Assembly (NCBI GenBank): GCA_019912845.1
Contig: JAIOHU010000265.1
Coordinates: forward strand, 1-46,306
DNA length: 46,306 nt
From: a bacterium
GTDB taxonomy: Bacteria > Electryoneota > Electryoneia > Electryoneales > Electryoneaceae
Direction: 5' to 3'
Shown: positions 1 through 8,550 of the stretch, piece after piece
Layout of the letters: each line of letters begins with the position of its first letter
Position numbering within the stretch: position 1 is the stretch's first letter
The notes under the pieces: model-generated
Told to the model about the DNA's origin: nothing
Databases searched by the model: none
The model's input: the letters and a program-made list of their open reading frames with translations, nothing else
Position numbers and translations under genes: made by a program

Positions 1-458
1 CCCAACTCATCACCGGGATGACACAAGAATAGAACGATCGCAGGATTTATTAAACTTGGGATAAATCCCAAGCCAAAAACTCTGCCACGCTGGTATTACG
101 CGGGGCTACTTAATCCCTGCCCAACTCATCACCGGGACGACACAAGAATAGAGCGATCGCAGGATTTATTAAACTTGGGATAAATCCCAAGCCAAAAACC
201 ACTGCCACGCTGGTATGACGCGGGGCTACTGAATCCCGGCCCAACTCATCGCCGGGATGACCCAAAAATAGAACGATCGCAGGATTTATTAAACTTGGGA
301 TAAATCCCAAGCCAATAACCACTGCCACGCTGATATGACGCAAGGCTACTGAATCCCGGCCCAACTCATCACCGGGATGACACAAGAATAGAACGATCGC
401 AGGATTTATTAAACTTGGGATAAATCCCAAGCCAATATCCACTGCCATGCTGGTATGA
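1..458. repeat. Four tandem copies of a ~120 bp unit
   Basis: Units begin at 1, 120, 240 and 360, each opening with cccaactcatc. The first is 119 bp, the next two 120 bp, and the fourth diverges near 458. Each unit contains the palindrome cttgggataaatcccaag and a stretch resembling the dispersed ctggaatgacg repeat. Copies differ by only a few substitutions, so the array is recent or homogenised. The window starts inside the array, so more copies may lie to the left. Because 120 is divisible by three, one minus-strand frame stays open through the array; I do not consider it a gene. Confidence 0.95.
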
Positions 459-492
459 CGCGAACAGACATTATTTTCGAGTACTGCTTTGC

Positions 493-1683
493 CTACAAAA
501 TCTCGATATCGGGATTAAATCTAAGAACCCGTCCACCCTCGCGTCTAAAGGATGCCATCAATTCCACCAGCTCCTCTTGTCGACGTTCTGAAGAGACCAT
601 AACACAGTCAAACTCGAGTTTCGAGATATTTTCCAATGATTCAATGGTAAAATCAGTTCCTGCCAGGACAGCACCAACACGGGTTTTATCACTGGTGACA
701 ATACCTTTAACATAATCGTGGATTTCAGAATAATAAAGCAGATCGACTGTTGGGGCACCAGCTCCGAGGATTACGATGCCGTTGGGGAATCGTTTTTGAA
801 TCGTTTCCGGGAGTCGTTCTGCCAAATCTTCCTTCCGCTCCAGGAATCTGTCAACCTCTTCGAAGAGTGCTTCAACATCTTCGTCGGAGGGTGGCATGGG
901 ATCTTCCACCTCTTCCCCCTTCTCCGGTTTACGAGCGAAGATGCCGATATAATTCTCTTCGTGCATACCCATAATCTCGAGCCCCTGAATACCGATTGCA
1001 TAACGCAGGGTTTCTGGAGTCCAGTATTGAACATGGTTGAAGGAGAAGCCACCAAAAGCCGAACGTTTGAGAATCCGTTCGATATTAGGAACTTCAATGG
1101 CGAGATAACCGCCTGGTTTAAGAAGATTCACCATGGTCGCAAGAATAGTGCTTGGATCAATGGTGTGCTCTAGAATAGAACGTGCTGTGATCAGATCAAA
1201 GCTGTCTTCCGGGTACATCCCCTCTTCAAACCGTCCCTCCTGTACCTCCAGGTGATCCTTTTTTGCCAGTTCTACAGCTTCAGGATGTGCTTCCACTCCA
1301 TTAACAGAGAATCCGATTTCAGTGAGACGTTTCATCAACTCACCGCTACCACAACCAATATCGAGGGCATTCCCACGTGTCTCCACGAAACGTTTCAGAC
1401 TGTTCAGGAAACGGTCGGTCTCTACATTCTCTAACTTGGTGAGGTTCACCGGAAGGGGGACAGGTTGACGTAAAAGCATTTCGTCCAGCTCTTCGATTGA
1501 AACAGGTTCGGTCTGGAAAAGTGCTCCACACAGTCTGCAGAAATTAATACTCAGGGTACCATAGGGTACGTTGTTTGCTTCCTCAGGACGTACAGCGCCG
1601 TTGCCACCATAGGGGTACTCTTCCAGAGCGATAAGCTCTTCATGGTCGCCGGCACTACATACGGGACATTGCTCCCGCGCCAT
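493..1683 (-). CDS. SAM-dependent C-methyltransferase, TylC3-like three-part architecture
   Basis: About 396 residues. The N-terminus carries a zinc-type cluster, CPVC (C6, C9) and CRLC (C49, C52). A class I methyltransferase core follows, with motif I DIGCGSGE near residues 108-115 and a later LLKPGG motif. The C-terminal third opens with ILGAGAPTVDLL (about 305-315), as in the Methyltransf_14 domain. This zinc domain, SAM domain and C-terminal domain order is that of sugar C-methyltransferases for dTDP-keto-sugars. The substrate is inferred and no sugar-nucleotide genes are adjacent. The start at 1683 is preferred because AGAGG lies upstream; an in-frame ATG at 1710 has a poorer site. Confidence 0.8.
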   Translation of the reverse strand: MAREQCPVCSAGDHEELIALEEYPYGGNGAVRPEEANNVPYGTLSINFCRLCGALFQTEPVSIEELDEMLLRQPVPLPVNLTKLENVETDRFLNSLKRFVETRGNALDIGCGSGELMKRLTEIGFSVNGVEAHPEAVELAKKDHLEVQEGRFEEGMYPEDSFDLITARSILEHTIDPSTILATMVNLLKPGGYLAIEVPNIERILKRSAFGGFSFNHVQYWTPETLRYAIGIQGLEIMGMHEENYIGIFARKPEKGEEVEDPMPPSDEDVEALFEEVDRFLERKEDLAERLPETIQKRFPNGIVILGAGAPTVDLLYYSEIHDYVKGIVTSDKTRVGAVLAGTDFTIESLENISKLEFDCVMVSSERRQEELVELMASFRREGGRVLRFNPDIEIL

Positions 1684-1738
1684 TATGTTCCTCTCAGTTC
1701 TTTGTTTCATCCAACTCTGCTAATTCCGAGCTGGTCTT

Positions 1739-1808
1739 GGTCTTGGACTTATCCAAGGTTTATTAATTCAAGTGATGGGTCAGTTATACCCTGGATAAAT
1801 CCAGGACC
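1739..1808. repeat. Two palindromes of the GGA-N4-TCC family
   Basis: The gap between the methyltransferase and asnB holds ttggacttatccaa and, about 40 bp on, cctggataaatccagg. Both have a GGA/TCC core around four bases with different outer arms that still pair. Related copies occur in the array at 1-458 and at 9775, 30150-30215 and 42210-42281. Confidence 0.65.
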
Positions 1809-1825
1809 AATTCTGGATACAAACC

Positions 1826-3757
1826 CTAATTGAAATACATATCGAGCCAAGTCCCGAGGTTTGCGAGCATCCACAATTTCATACCCTCATCTTTGCCTCT
1901 TGATGTTGTAATGTAATGCTCGAGAGCCTCCAAATTAAAGAAGTCTCCCATTAAAGATGTTAAAATCCTCTCCCGTGCCCAATCGTGATGAGAGCCATAC
2001 ATCCATTTATCCAACGGAACCGGGAAAGCATACTTGGGTCGTTGTAGCACTTCCGGTGGGATTACATCCGCATACGAGAGACGTAGCAAATATTTGGTTA
2101 TATTGTGTTTATCATTCAGTTCTGCTGCCATCAAACGATTGGCATCATCCTGTATTTTTTTTGATCGCCAACGTAATTTGTAGCTGGTTGGCAGTGAGGT
2201 TACAAATTCTATGAGGTCCCGATCGGTATAGGGCACTCTACCCTCGACACTTTCAGCCATGGTGGTTGCATCGAGACGGAGCAGGAGAGCGGAGAGGTGT
2301 GTCTCTTCGAGGATATGAAGCACTCGCTCATACGGATTTAACCCGGCACCCTCAAGTTCACTCCAGACATCCTCCCACCAGTTGTCGATCTGCTCATGTA
2401 TCCCAGCTTCCAGCATCGCCGGACCGTAGATGGATTCTTGTTCTGCGGCTGGAATCCAGTTGTAGAGGGAGAGAAATTGATCTTTCTGGGAGGGAAGTTG
2501 AGTTGAACCGTAAATTTGTTGCAGGCTGAGGAGCAGCCGTGCACGGTCATTCTCTGATATATCCAGCTTACCTTTGTTGAGCTTATGGGCGAGAATATAG
2601 TCATGAGGACTGCGGACCATGTAAGAATACCCGGCGAGAAGTTCATCCGCTCCTTCGCCGGAGAGAACCACTTTCACATGCTCATGCAGAACTCTTGAAA
2701 GATAAAAGAGCGGAACCTCATTCGGCACAGACAGCGGTGCATCCTTTATGCCAATTAGACGATCTATCTCCTCAAAGTAGCTATCCTCAGTCATGGCAAG
2801 CTGAATATGGGGCAATTTCAAGTGGTTGGCGACCAACTCAGCGTATGAAAATTCATTATAGCCATCTTCCGTAAAACCGATAGAGAATGTTTTTAATTTC
2901 TGATGACCTGACTCTTTCATGAGATGGACAATAACTGAGCTGTCGATCCCACCCGATAAATACGCGCCTACAGGAACATCAGCCATAAGCCGTTTATCAA
3001 CTGAGCGTTTCATGTGCTTCTGGAAAAGACGCACTGCTTCAACCTGTCCTGGATCCTTTTTGTCGCGATCCGGGATAAGCGGAATTCGCCAATAGCGTGT
3101 TTCATTCCTTGTACTCTCTGTCCACGAGATGAATGTACCCGCCGGAACTTCAAAGATTCCCGTGAAGAGTGTCTGATTCTGGAAGTTCAGACGGTAGTGT
3201 CGCAGGTAATTCCCAATGGCTGCATAATTTGGGGTGCGAGGAAAGGATGGATCGGCGATAATTGTTTTTACCTCGCTGCCGAATCGCATCATTCCATTAT
3301 GCTCTGCCCAATACAACGGTTTGACACCCATGGGGTCACGAATAAGCGTGAGTTTTCTGGTATTGTTGTTCCAAAATGCGATGGCGAACATTCCGCGGAA
3401 ACGATTTACTGCACGTCCCACTCCCCAGAAACGCAGGGCTTCAAATACGACCTCTGTATCGCAGTTTGTGCGAAATTTTACGCCATTATCTTCGAGGACT
3501 TTACGCAGGTGTTTGTAATTGTAGAGTTCGCCATTGTAAATCATCACCGCAGAACCATCCGCGGCTACCCAGGGCTGCTGTCCACCAGCGATGTCAATGA
3601 TTGCCAAACGTCTATGACCAAGCGCAACACCCGCACCCATCCAGTATCCATCTCCATCAGGACCACGATGTTCGATAGCATCGGTCATTTTTTGGAGGAG
3701 GTTACGGTCTGGCTGTTTGTTCGAGTCAAGTGAGAATAATCCAGTTATACCACACAC
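1826..3757 (-). CDS. asnB: Asparagine synthase (glutamine-hydrolysing)
   Basis: 643 residues, the usual AsnB length. It converts aspartate, glutamine and ATP to asparagine, glutamate, AMP and PPi. The protein begins MCGITGLF, so Cys2 becomes the N-terminal nucleophile of the glutaminase (Ntn) domain; this fixes the start as GTG at 3757, with GGAG just upstream. RGPDG (residues 31-35) and YNGELYN (74-80) belong to the glutaminase domain. The synthetase domain has the PP-loop SGGIDSS at 268-274. AsnB relatives also amidate sugars and peptides, so a biosynthetic role beside the sugar-methyltransferase-like neighbour is possible, but simple asparagine synthesis is the default reading. Confidence 0.93.
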   Translation of the reverse strand: MCGITGLFSLDSNKQPDRNLLQKMTDAIEHRGPDGDGYWMGAGVALGHRRLAIIDIAGGQQPWVAADGSAVMIYNGELYNYKHLRKVLEDNGVKFRTNCDTEVVFEALRFWGVGRAVNRFRGMFAIAFWNNNTRKLTLIRDPMGVKPLYWAEHNGMMRFGSEVKTIIADPSFPRTPNYAAIGNYLRHYRLNFQNQTLFTGIFEVPAGTFISWTESTRNETRYWRIPLIPDRDKKDPGQVEAVRLFQKHMKRSVDKRLMADVPVGAYLSGGIDSSVIVHLMKESGHQKLKTFSIGFTEDGYNEFSYAELVANHLKLPHIQLAMTEDSYFEEIDRLIGIKDAPLSVPNEVPLFYLSRVLHEHVKVVLSGEGADELLAGYSYMVRSPHDYILAHKLNKGKLDISENDRARLLLSLQQIYGSTQLPSQKDQFLSLYNWIPAAEQESIYGPAMLEAGIHEQIDNWWEDVWSELEGAGLNPYERVLHILEETHLSALLLRLDATTMAESVEGRVPYTDRDLIEFVTSLPTSYKLRWRSKKIQDDANRLMAAELNDKHNITKYLLRLSYADVIPPEVLQRPKYAFPVPLDKWMYGSHHDWARERILTSLMGDFFNLEALEHYITTSRGKDEGMKLWMLANLGTWLDMYFN

Positions 3758-3838
3758 ATGTGCTCCGGGAACAGATTAACTGATCTGGTTTTAAGGTGTC
3801 GTGGAAACATTAATTTTTATCCAATTGAGTACCAGAGA

Positions 3839-3867
3839 GAATATGGGCGGTTTATCCGCCCATATTC
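3839..3867. terminator. Strong hairpin between asnB and the FKBP gene
   Basis: Perfect 12 bp arms, gaatatgggcgg and ccgcccatattc, around a 5-base loop. It lies 46 bp past the FKBP stop. It could end that transcript, but no run of T follows on the minus strand, so intrinsic termination is uncertain. Confidence 0.45.
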
Positions 3868-3912
3868 AATATGTAATTCAGAAAATAATACATTTTCGGG
3901 ATGTGAACCGTA

Positions 3913-4449
3913 TTATTTATCCACCGGTTCATTGATCTTTGCCAGCTCAACTTCAAAGACAAGTGTTGATTTCGGTGGGATGGGTCCGACACCACGTTCA
4001 CCATAGCCAAGTTCGGGTGGAATAACCAGGATACGTGTTCCGCCAACCTTCATGCCAGCAACGCCTTCATCCCAACCTTTGATCACTCTGCCACCACCGA
4101 GCGGGAAAACAAAGTGCTCACCACGTTTCTTGGAACTGTCAAACATATTGCCATCGGTAAGCCAGCCGGTGTAGTGTACCGATACGACTTCACCGCTTGT
4201 AGCTTCTTTGCCATCACCAACTTTTACATCATGGTACTGTAAGCCTGAGGCAGTTGTTGTAAGCTCAAATTTTTTGTAATCCGGCATCACAAAATCTTCA
4301 GTCATCATTTCTCCATCGTGGTTATTTTCTGCCACTTCAGTATTGTGGCTTTTTTCCATATCCTTTTTCTCTGCAGTGTCACCAGAATTTTGACTGCAAC
4401 CAAAGATTAGAAATGAGGCTGATATCAATAAAACAATTAACCGCTTCAT
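3913..4449 (-). CDS. FKBP-type peptidyl-prolyl isomerase, lipoprotein
   Basis: 178 residues. It has an N-terminal hydrophobic segment ending in a lipobox-like LIFGC (Cys18), then a charged, low-complexity linker to about residue 60, then one FKBP domain with VHYTGWL, FDSS, VIKGWDEG and PPELGYGERG. The family catalyses cis-trans isomerisation of prolyl bonds. The lipid anchor places it in the cell envelope, where it would help fold exported proteins, fitting a genome with many secreted repeat proteins. A GGGAG ribosome site precedes the ATG. The Cys14-15-type substitutions seen in inactive FKBPs were not checked residue by residue. Confidence 0.92.
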   Translation of the reverse strand: MKRLIVLLISASFLIFGCSQNSGDTAEKKDMEKSHNTEVAENNHDGEMMTEDFVMPDYKKFELTTTASGLQYHDVKVGDGKEATSGEVVSVHYTGWLTDGNMFDSSKKRGEHFVFPLGGGRVIKGWDEGVAGMKVGGTRILVIPPELGYGERGVGPIPPKSTLVFEVELAKINEPVDK

Positions 4450-4529
4450 GAAAACTCCCTGTTTAGGTGTAGATCGATACTATTCGATCTTGTAGCCTTT
4501 CCAAAAACTGTTTACTGGGGATCAGGACC

Positions 4530-4563
4530 CCTGGATTTCAGCTAACACCATGCTGGAATGACG
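4530..4563. repeat. Dispersed repeat, ctggaatgacg family
   Basis: An imperfect palindrome of the form ctggattccagctaa...catgctggaatgacg. Other copies are at 18536-18570 (opposite orientation), 24586-24619 and 25322-25355, with a related element at 24201-24236. All lie between genes. Confidence 0.75.
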
Positions 4564-4627
4564 AAGGTTCTTCCTGACAAGTAAATCGAATCTGAAAAGG
4601 CAGTCAATTAAATTAATATTCTCTGTT

Positions 4628-5842
4628 CTACTCTATCTCTTTCCAGTTATCTGGCAGTAATCCTTCTTCCAATGCCAACTGGATGGTTTTTAATGCTCTC
4701 TTTACTACGGGCGGATCGATCATTTTAGTTCCCAGGCTAACCGCTCCCAACCCGCGCTTTTCCGCATTTTCAAAGGCGATAGCGATCTTTTTCGCTTTGT
4801 TAATTTCTGCTTCGGTTGGTGCAAACGCCTGACGTACCACAGGAATCTGACGTGGATGTATACAACCTTTGCCTTCAAATCCTAATGATTTCGCCTCGAG
4901 AACAGACGCGGTCAGTCCTTCCATATCTCCAACATCCGAAAAAACTGTGTCAATTGGTTGCACACCAGCGGCACGTGCGGCATTTAAGACCTGAGCTCTT
5001 GCCCAGAAACTTTCGGTGCCCTTATCTGTACGTTGTGCGCCGATATCTGCGGTATAATCTTCAAGTCCGATTGCCATGGCGACGATGTTGGGATGGGCGG
5101 ATGCGATATCATACGCAAACCAGGCACCCTTAGCTGATTCAATAATTGGCATTAACCAGACAGGGTATGAAATTCCGGCGTTTTTTACAAGTTCGTCGGC
5201 ACGCTCTGCAACTGCATGAATCTGCTGAGGTGATTCAACCTTTGGAATTAAAATCAGTTGAACACCATATGGAATAACCCATTCGAGATCGGCTAACCCT
5301 CTTTCACCCTGATTGATACGTACTATTTTCTCTGAGATTTTGAAATCGAGGTGGATAAGTGCATTTCGCACAAGGACACGTGCCTCATCCTTTTGTGCCA
5401 TTGCGACCGAGTCTTCTAAATCGAGGATTAAACCGTCAGGTTCGTGAAGTGAGGCATTGATCATAAATTTCGGTTCGTTGCCGGGGATATAGAGACGGCT
5501 CCGACGTGATCTGGAGCGTACACTTCCCTTAAACTCAGCGAACTGATCAGGTAGAAAGGTGGTATTTGTGGAGGAATCCCATTTACGCGCCACAGCTTCA
5601 AGTCTTGCCATCAGGACAAAAGGCAACGCACCCTGATCAATTACATGAAGATGTACACCCTCGAGCTTGAATCTTTCCAGTCCTCTATGCAATAATTCGA
5701 GTGTGCTTTGATTGTGAAGATCACTGGCTTTGCCTTCAAGGGTGATCTGACACTTTTCTCCATCGAGGGGACGAAGTTCCATCCAGGCATCACTGCGGAC
5801 ATCACTCCCTTTTCGTCCCGCGGTTACAGGTGCTTTTGTCAT
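4628..5842 (-). CDS. CitD-CitE fusion: acyl-carrier domain plus CoA/ACP ester lyase
   Basis: About 404 residues from the ATG at 5842, which has GGGAG upstream. A longer frame to 6109 would overlap the divergent small gene and has no homology. Residues 1 to ~90 resemble the citrate lyase gamma chain (CitD), with AGRKGSD, ELRPLD and QGALPFVLMARLEA; Ser13 or Ser17 is the candidate prosthetic-group site. The rest is a citrate lyase beta (CitE/HpcH-HpaI) TIM barrel with RSRLYIPGN, LDLEDSVA, KVESP, IESAKG and GCIHPRQ. CitE cleaves citryl- or malyl-type thioesters using Mg2+. No citF, citC, citX or citG is nearby, so a full citrate lyase is not supported; a stand-alone acyl-thioester lyase is more likely. 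Confidence 0.8.
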   Translation of the reverse strand: MTKAPVTAGRKGSDVRSDAWMELRPLDGEKCQITLEGKASDLHNQSTLELLHRGLERFKLEGVHLHVIDQGALPFVLMARLEAVARKWDSSTNTTFLPDQFAEFKGSVRSRSRRSRLYIPGNEPKFMINASLHEPDGLILDLEDSVAMAQKDEARVLVRNALIHLDFKISEKIVRINQGERGLADLEWVIPYGVQLILIPKVESPQQIHAVAERADELVKNAGISYPVWLMPIIESAKGAWFAYDIASAHPNIVAMAIGLEDYTADIGAQRTDKGTESFWARAQVLNAARAAGVQPIDTVFSDVGDMEGLTASVLEAKSLGFEGKGCIHPRQIPVVRQAFAPTEAEINKAKKIAIAFENAEKRGLGAVSLGTKMIDPPVVKRALKTIQLALEEGLLPDNWKEIE

Positions 5843-5947
5843 GAGTTTTACTGTCTCCCGATTTTCCGCAAAGATACAAGATCGTTGCACCATAAGCAAA
5901 GGTAGGCTATTTTGCTTCAGGGATTTCAGTGATATTCGGAAAGTAAA

Positions 5948-6133
5948 ATGTTCGGTAGAAAGAAAATAAAAAGAGCACCCTGGTGGGCACGTATCTTCGC
6001 TGTGATGGCGATATTGCCCGGGATTTACTGGGCGGAACGGTATGCACCGGTGATCCGTAAAAATTTTACACTCGAGAAAACCATCGATATTGGCATAAAG
6101 CTTTACCATAAGTATAAAGAGAAGAATTCATAA
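5948..6133 (+). CDS. Small basic membrane protein of unknown function
   Basis: 61 residues: a basic start (FGRKKIKR), one likely membrane segment (about residues 13-32) and a lysine-rich tail. I do not recognise a family. It begins 105 bp from the divergent CitDE gene and ends 21 bp before the CruF-like gene on the same strand, so it is probably the first gene of that small operon. GGAAAG precedes the ATG. Confidence 0.55.
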   Translation: MFGRKKIKRAPWWARIFAVMAILPGIYWAERYAPVIRKNFTLEKTIDIGIKLYHKYKEKNS

Positions 6134-6154
6134 CCCTCATGGAACTCTGAATAA

Positions 6155-6934
6155 ATGGACGCAATCAGTATTCTCATGGTAGTAACCGGAAGTGTTGTCA
6201 TTCTGCTCATGATCGGCGACCGTTTAACCCAGGAATTTGGCATAAAGGTGGGTCGATGGTACGCTCCACTTCAACTGTTCAGTGGGCTGGCTGGGGTTAT
6301 AATCCACTCGCTACTGACTGGTGGGTTAAGATGGACATTAACATTCGGAATTCTCAGCATGTTCATCCCTTACCTGATTGAGATCGTTGGTCATCGTAGT
6401 GGTTTTCCCTTTGGCAGGTACAGATATCTACCGGATGCAGGTCCGACACTGCCCGGTGGTGTGCCGGTTGGGGTTGTTATCATGTGGTGGATGATTCTTT
6501 ACGCTTCAACCATTGTCGCGCTGGCGTGCATTGAAGTTTTTTCAATGACTTCTACCATCTGGTTGATAGCGGCGTTGACTTCGTTATTTGCTATGGGTTG
6601 GGATCTGGTCGCGGATCCGGTCGCTGTGGATGGGAAGTTCTGGGAATGGAAGAAACAAGGCGTGTGGTTGGGTATACCGCTATCGAACTATTTCGGATGG
6701 TTGCTGACTGGTATTATTACAATGGTAATCGCTCTTCCACTTGCTGGTGAGATGGAGGGAATGGAATTACGACTGAAATGGATCGTGTTTTTGCCACTAC
6801 TCGGGTATGCGGGACTTCATTTGCACTATGCTGGTGCGGCAGCCAAACGTAAGCTCTCACCGCTCGCATCATGGACATCCATCATTCAGGCGGTGGGCTT
6901 GATCATCCTATATGTTGTTGTCTTGAGAGGTTAA
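6155..6934 (+). CDS. Carotenoid biosynthesis protein, CruF-like (DUF422)
   Basis: 259 residues with about seven hydrophobic segments. The family signature appears at mid-length: WDLVADPVA, then KFWEWKKQG, then GIPLSNYFGW, matching CruF-type carotenoid 1',2'-hydratases and archaeal bisanhydrobacterioruberin hydratase relatives. Such enzymes add water across the terminal psi end of lycopene-type carotenoids in the membrane. No phytoene synthase or desaturase lies in the window, so the substrate cannot be inferred from context. Confidence 0.75.
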   Translation: MDAISILMVVTGSVVILLMIGDRLTQEFGIKVGRWYAPLQLFSGLAGVIIHSLLTGGLRWTLTFGILSMFIPYLIEIVGHRSGFPFGRYRYLPDAGPTLPGGVPVGVVIMWWMILYASTIVALACIEVFSMTSTIWLIAALTSLFAMGWDLVADPVAVDGKFWEWKKQGVWLGIPLSNYFGWLLTGIITMVIALPLAGEMEGMELRLKWIVFLPLLGYAGLHLHYAGAAAKRKLSPLASWTSIIQAVGLIILYVVVLRG

Positions 6935-6937
6935 ATC

Positions 6938-7636
6938 CTACTCTATCGCATAAACAACACATGGACTGCCGTGACCACCCACCAACGGAAGTGGGGATAT
7001 GCTGAGTTGGAAATGCCTTCGCGGCAATTGAGAATTGAGGCGTACGTTCTCCAGATGCCAGCATCCAGCGTTGGCCACCGCTTTGCCAGCGATAAAATCC
7101 TGCGATTTTCCCGGATCAATCCCCGGGGCATCAGTTCCGATGATTCTTATCCCCCGCTCCCCGATCAACCACATAACCGCTGCTTCCGAAAATCCGGGGT
7201 GCAGGAGAATTCCATTTTTATCTGTTTCAAAAACTGATTCCGGCGCTTGCCAACGTTCTGTCCAACCTGTATCGAGAATAATGCACTGGTACTCTGAAAG
7301 TAGCCCATGTAATTCTTCATCTTTCAGGATATCTTCGATTGATACCGTATAATTTAGCGGAAGGGGATATGGGAGATGTTCGAAACGGAGTATTGCAGCA
7401 GTGCAGCAAAATAAATCCTGCGGAAACTGGTCGATTGTTGCTTCGCCTTTTAAAAAATGAGAGGGGGAGCCGAGGTGTGTACCTGTATGCTCCCCTACTC
7501 GCCACTCGTTCAACGCAAATCCATCCGAAGTAATTTCAGCCGCAAGTGTCCTGAAGGTTTGCGGATCACCTGACCATTCTGGCATATCCGGGATTATCGG
7601 ATGGGTAAGGTTTTTCATGGACTTAGCGAATTGCAT
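6938..7636 (-). CDS. Cyclase-family (kynurenine formamidase-like) metal hydrolase
   Basis: 232 residues. The family motif HxGTHxDxPxHF is present as HTGTHLGSPSHF (residues 50-61), but the metal-binding Asp is Gly56. Other family features remain: ILDTGWTER and the C-terminal IGTDAPGID. Members include arylformamidase and isatin hydrolase, which open amide rings using Zn or Mn. Loss of one ligand could change metal use or activity. It converges with the CruF-like gene (3 bp gap) and lies 26 bp beyond the MIP18 gene's stop on the same strand. Two nearby ATGs (7636, 7618) both have weak ribosome sites. Confidence 0.8.
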   Translation of the reverse strand: MQFAKSMKNLTHPIIPDMPEWSGDPQTFRTLAAEITSDGFALNEWRVGEHTGTHLGSPSHFLKGEATIDQFPQDLFCCTAAILRFEHLPYPLPLNYTVSIEDILKDEELHGLLSEYQCIILDTGWTERWQAPESVFETDKNGILLHPGFSEAAVMWLIGERGIRIIGTDAPGIDPGKSQDFIAGKAVANAGCWHLENVRLNSQLPRRHFQLSISPLPLVGGHGSPCVVYAIE

Positions 7637-7662
7637 GGATATTCAAATAACAGAGGTCTCCC

Positions 7663-7971
7663 CTATTCGATACCGAGCAATTTTTTTGCACTATCACTCA
7701 TCATCGCCGGTGTCCAGGGTGGATCAAAGACAATTTCGATAAGGACATCCTTGATACCATCGAGATTCATCACCGATTGTTCTGCTCCCTGTGCCAGGGT
7801 CTGGCTCATCGGACAACCGGGTGTGGTGAGGGTCATTATAACATGCGCCTCATCCGCATCATTAATATCGACATTGTAAATCAAACCGAGGTCGACGATA
7901 TTCACATTGATCTCGGGATCGTTAACCGTCGCAAGCGCACCTAACACCTGCTCTTCGGATACCTTCGGCAT
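7663..7971 (-). CDS. MIP18/DUF59-family Fe-S assembly protein (copy 1)
   Basis: 102 residues forming a single MIP18 domain: DPEINVNIVDLGLIY, TTPGCP with the conserved Cys, and FDPPW. The family includes SufT and the PaaD N-terminal domain and helps mature Fe-S proteins. AAGGAAG lies before the ATG. It is a close paralogue of the next gene, 173 bp away, and shares the strand with Mrp, which itself starts with the same domain. Confidence 0.88.
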   Translation of the reverse strand: MPKVSEEQVLGALATVNDPEINVNIVDLGLIYNVDINDADEAHVIMTLTTPGCPMSQTLAQGAEQSVMNLDGIKDVLIEIVFDPPWTPAMMSDSAKKLLGIE

Positions 7972-8144
7972 TTTTTCTTCCTTCTTTAATCAACTATGTA
8001 TGAACTTCAAAGTAACTACGTATTGTTGTCAAGTTGCCTTGAAACCCGGCGATTGATTGGGAATAAGAAAACTGATTAACCTCGATACATCAACAATCTC
8101 ACCAGATTTTTAATCATTTAAAGTTCAATCCCGTGCCACCCGTT

Positions 8145-8453
8145 TTATGGCATGCCCAACTCATCCTTCGCAAAGTCGCTCATCATATTGACATTCCAGG
8201 GTGGATCCCAGACAACCTCAATGATGGCATCTTTTACGCCATCCAGGTTCAATACCGCCGCTTCACTGGACTCTGTCAACATGCCAGTTACCGGACAGCC
8301 GGGTGTGGTCATGGTCATCACAACATGAACTTCATCATTGTCGAGAATCTCGATGTTGTATATCAATCCCAGATCAACAATGTTGATGTTCAACTCAGGA
8401 TCGATGACTTCAGCCAGTGCATCTAATATTTTTTCTTCAGTTAGTTCTGCCAT
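8145..8453 (-). CDS. MIP18/DUF59-family Fe-S assembly protein (copy 2)
   Basis: 102 residues from the ATG at 8453, which has GGAG in range; the frame runs on to 8495 but that extension is lysine-rich and lacks a ribosome site. The motifs are DPELNINIVDLGLIY, TTPGCP and WDPPW. It is the same length and layout as copy 1, indicating tandem duplication. With Mrp upstream (about 98 bp) the three genes form an Fe-S delivery group. Confidence 0.88.
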   Translation of the reverse strand: MAELTEEKILDALAEVIDPELNINIVDLGLIYNIEILDNDEVHVVMTMTTPGCPVTGMLTESSEAAVLNLDGVKDAIIEVVWDPPWNVNMMSDFAKDELGMP

Positions 8454-8486
8454 AAAAACTCCAACTGCTTTTGTTTTGTTTTTCTT

Positions 8487-8510
8487 CTTCAACATATTTG
8501 GATGTTGAAG
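8487..8510. repeat. Hairpin of the CAACAT/ATGTTG family
   Basis: Arms cttcaacat and atgttgaag, 9 bp each with a 6-base loop, in the gap between mrp and the second MIP18 gene. The same core recurs at 28256-28273, 28369-28392, 30105-30126 and 31512-31539. Confidence 0.6.
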
Positions 8511-8550
8511 AACTCAGGTTGATTTATAGTGTGAATCACTATCACGGTAC

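Noticed and set aside
110-448. 112-residue open frame through the tandem repeats
   Set aside because: It exists because the unit is 120 bp; there is no ribosome site and composition follows the repeat.
3014-3733. 239-residue plus-strand open frame opposite asnB
   Set aside because: Shadow of the well-supported asparagine synthase; no family features.
5843-6109. N-terminal extension of the CitD-CitE protein
   Set aside because: It overlaps the divergent small gene, lacks homology and lacks a ribosome site; the ATG at 5842 begins the CitD domain.
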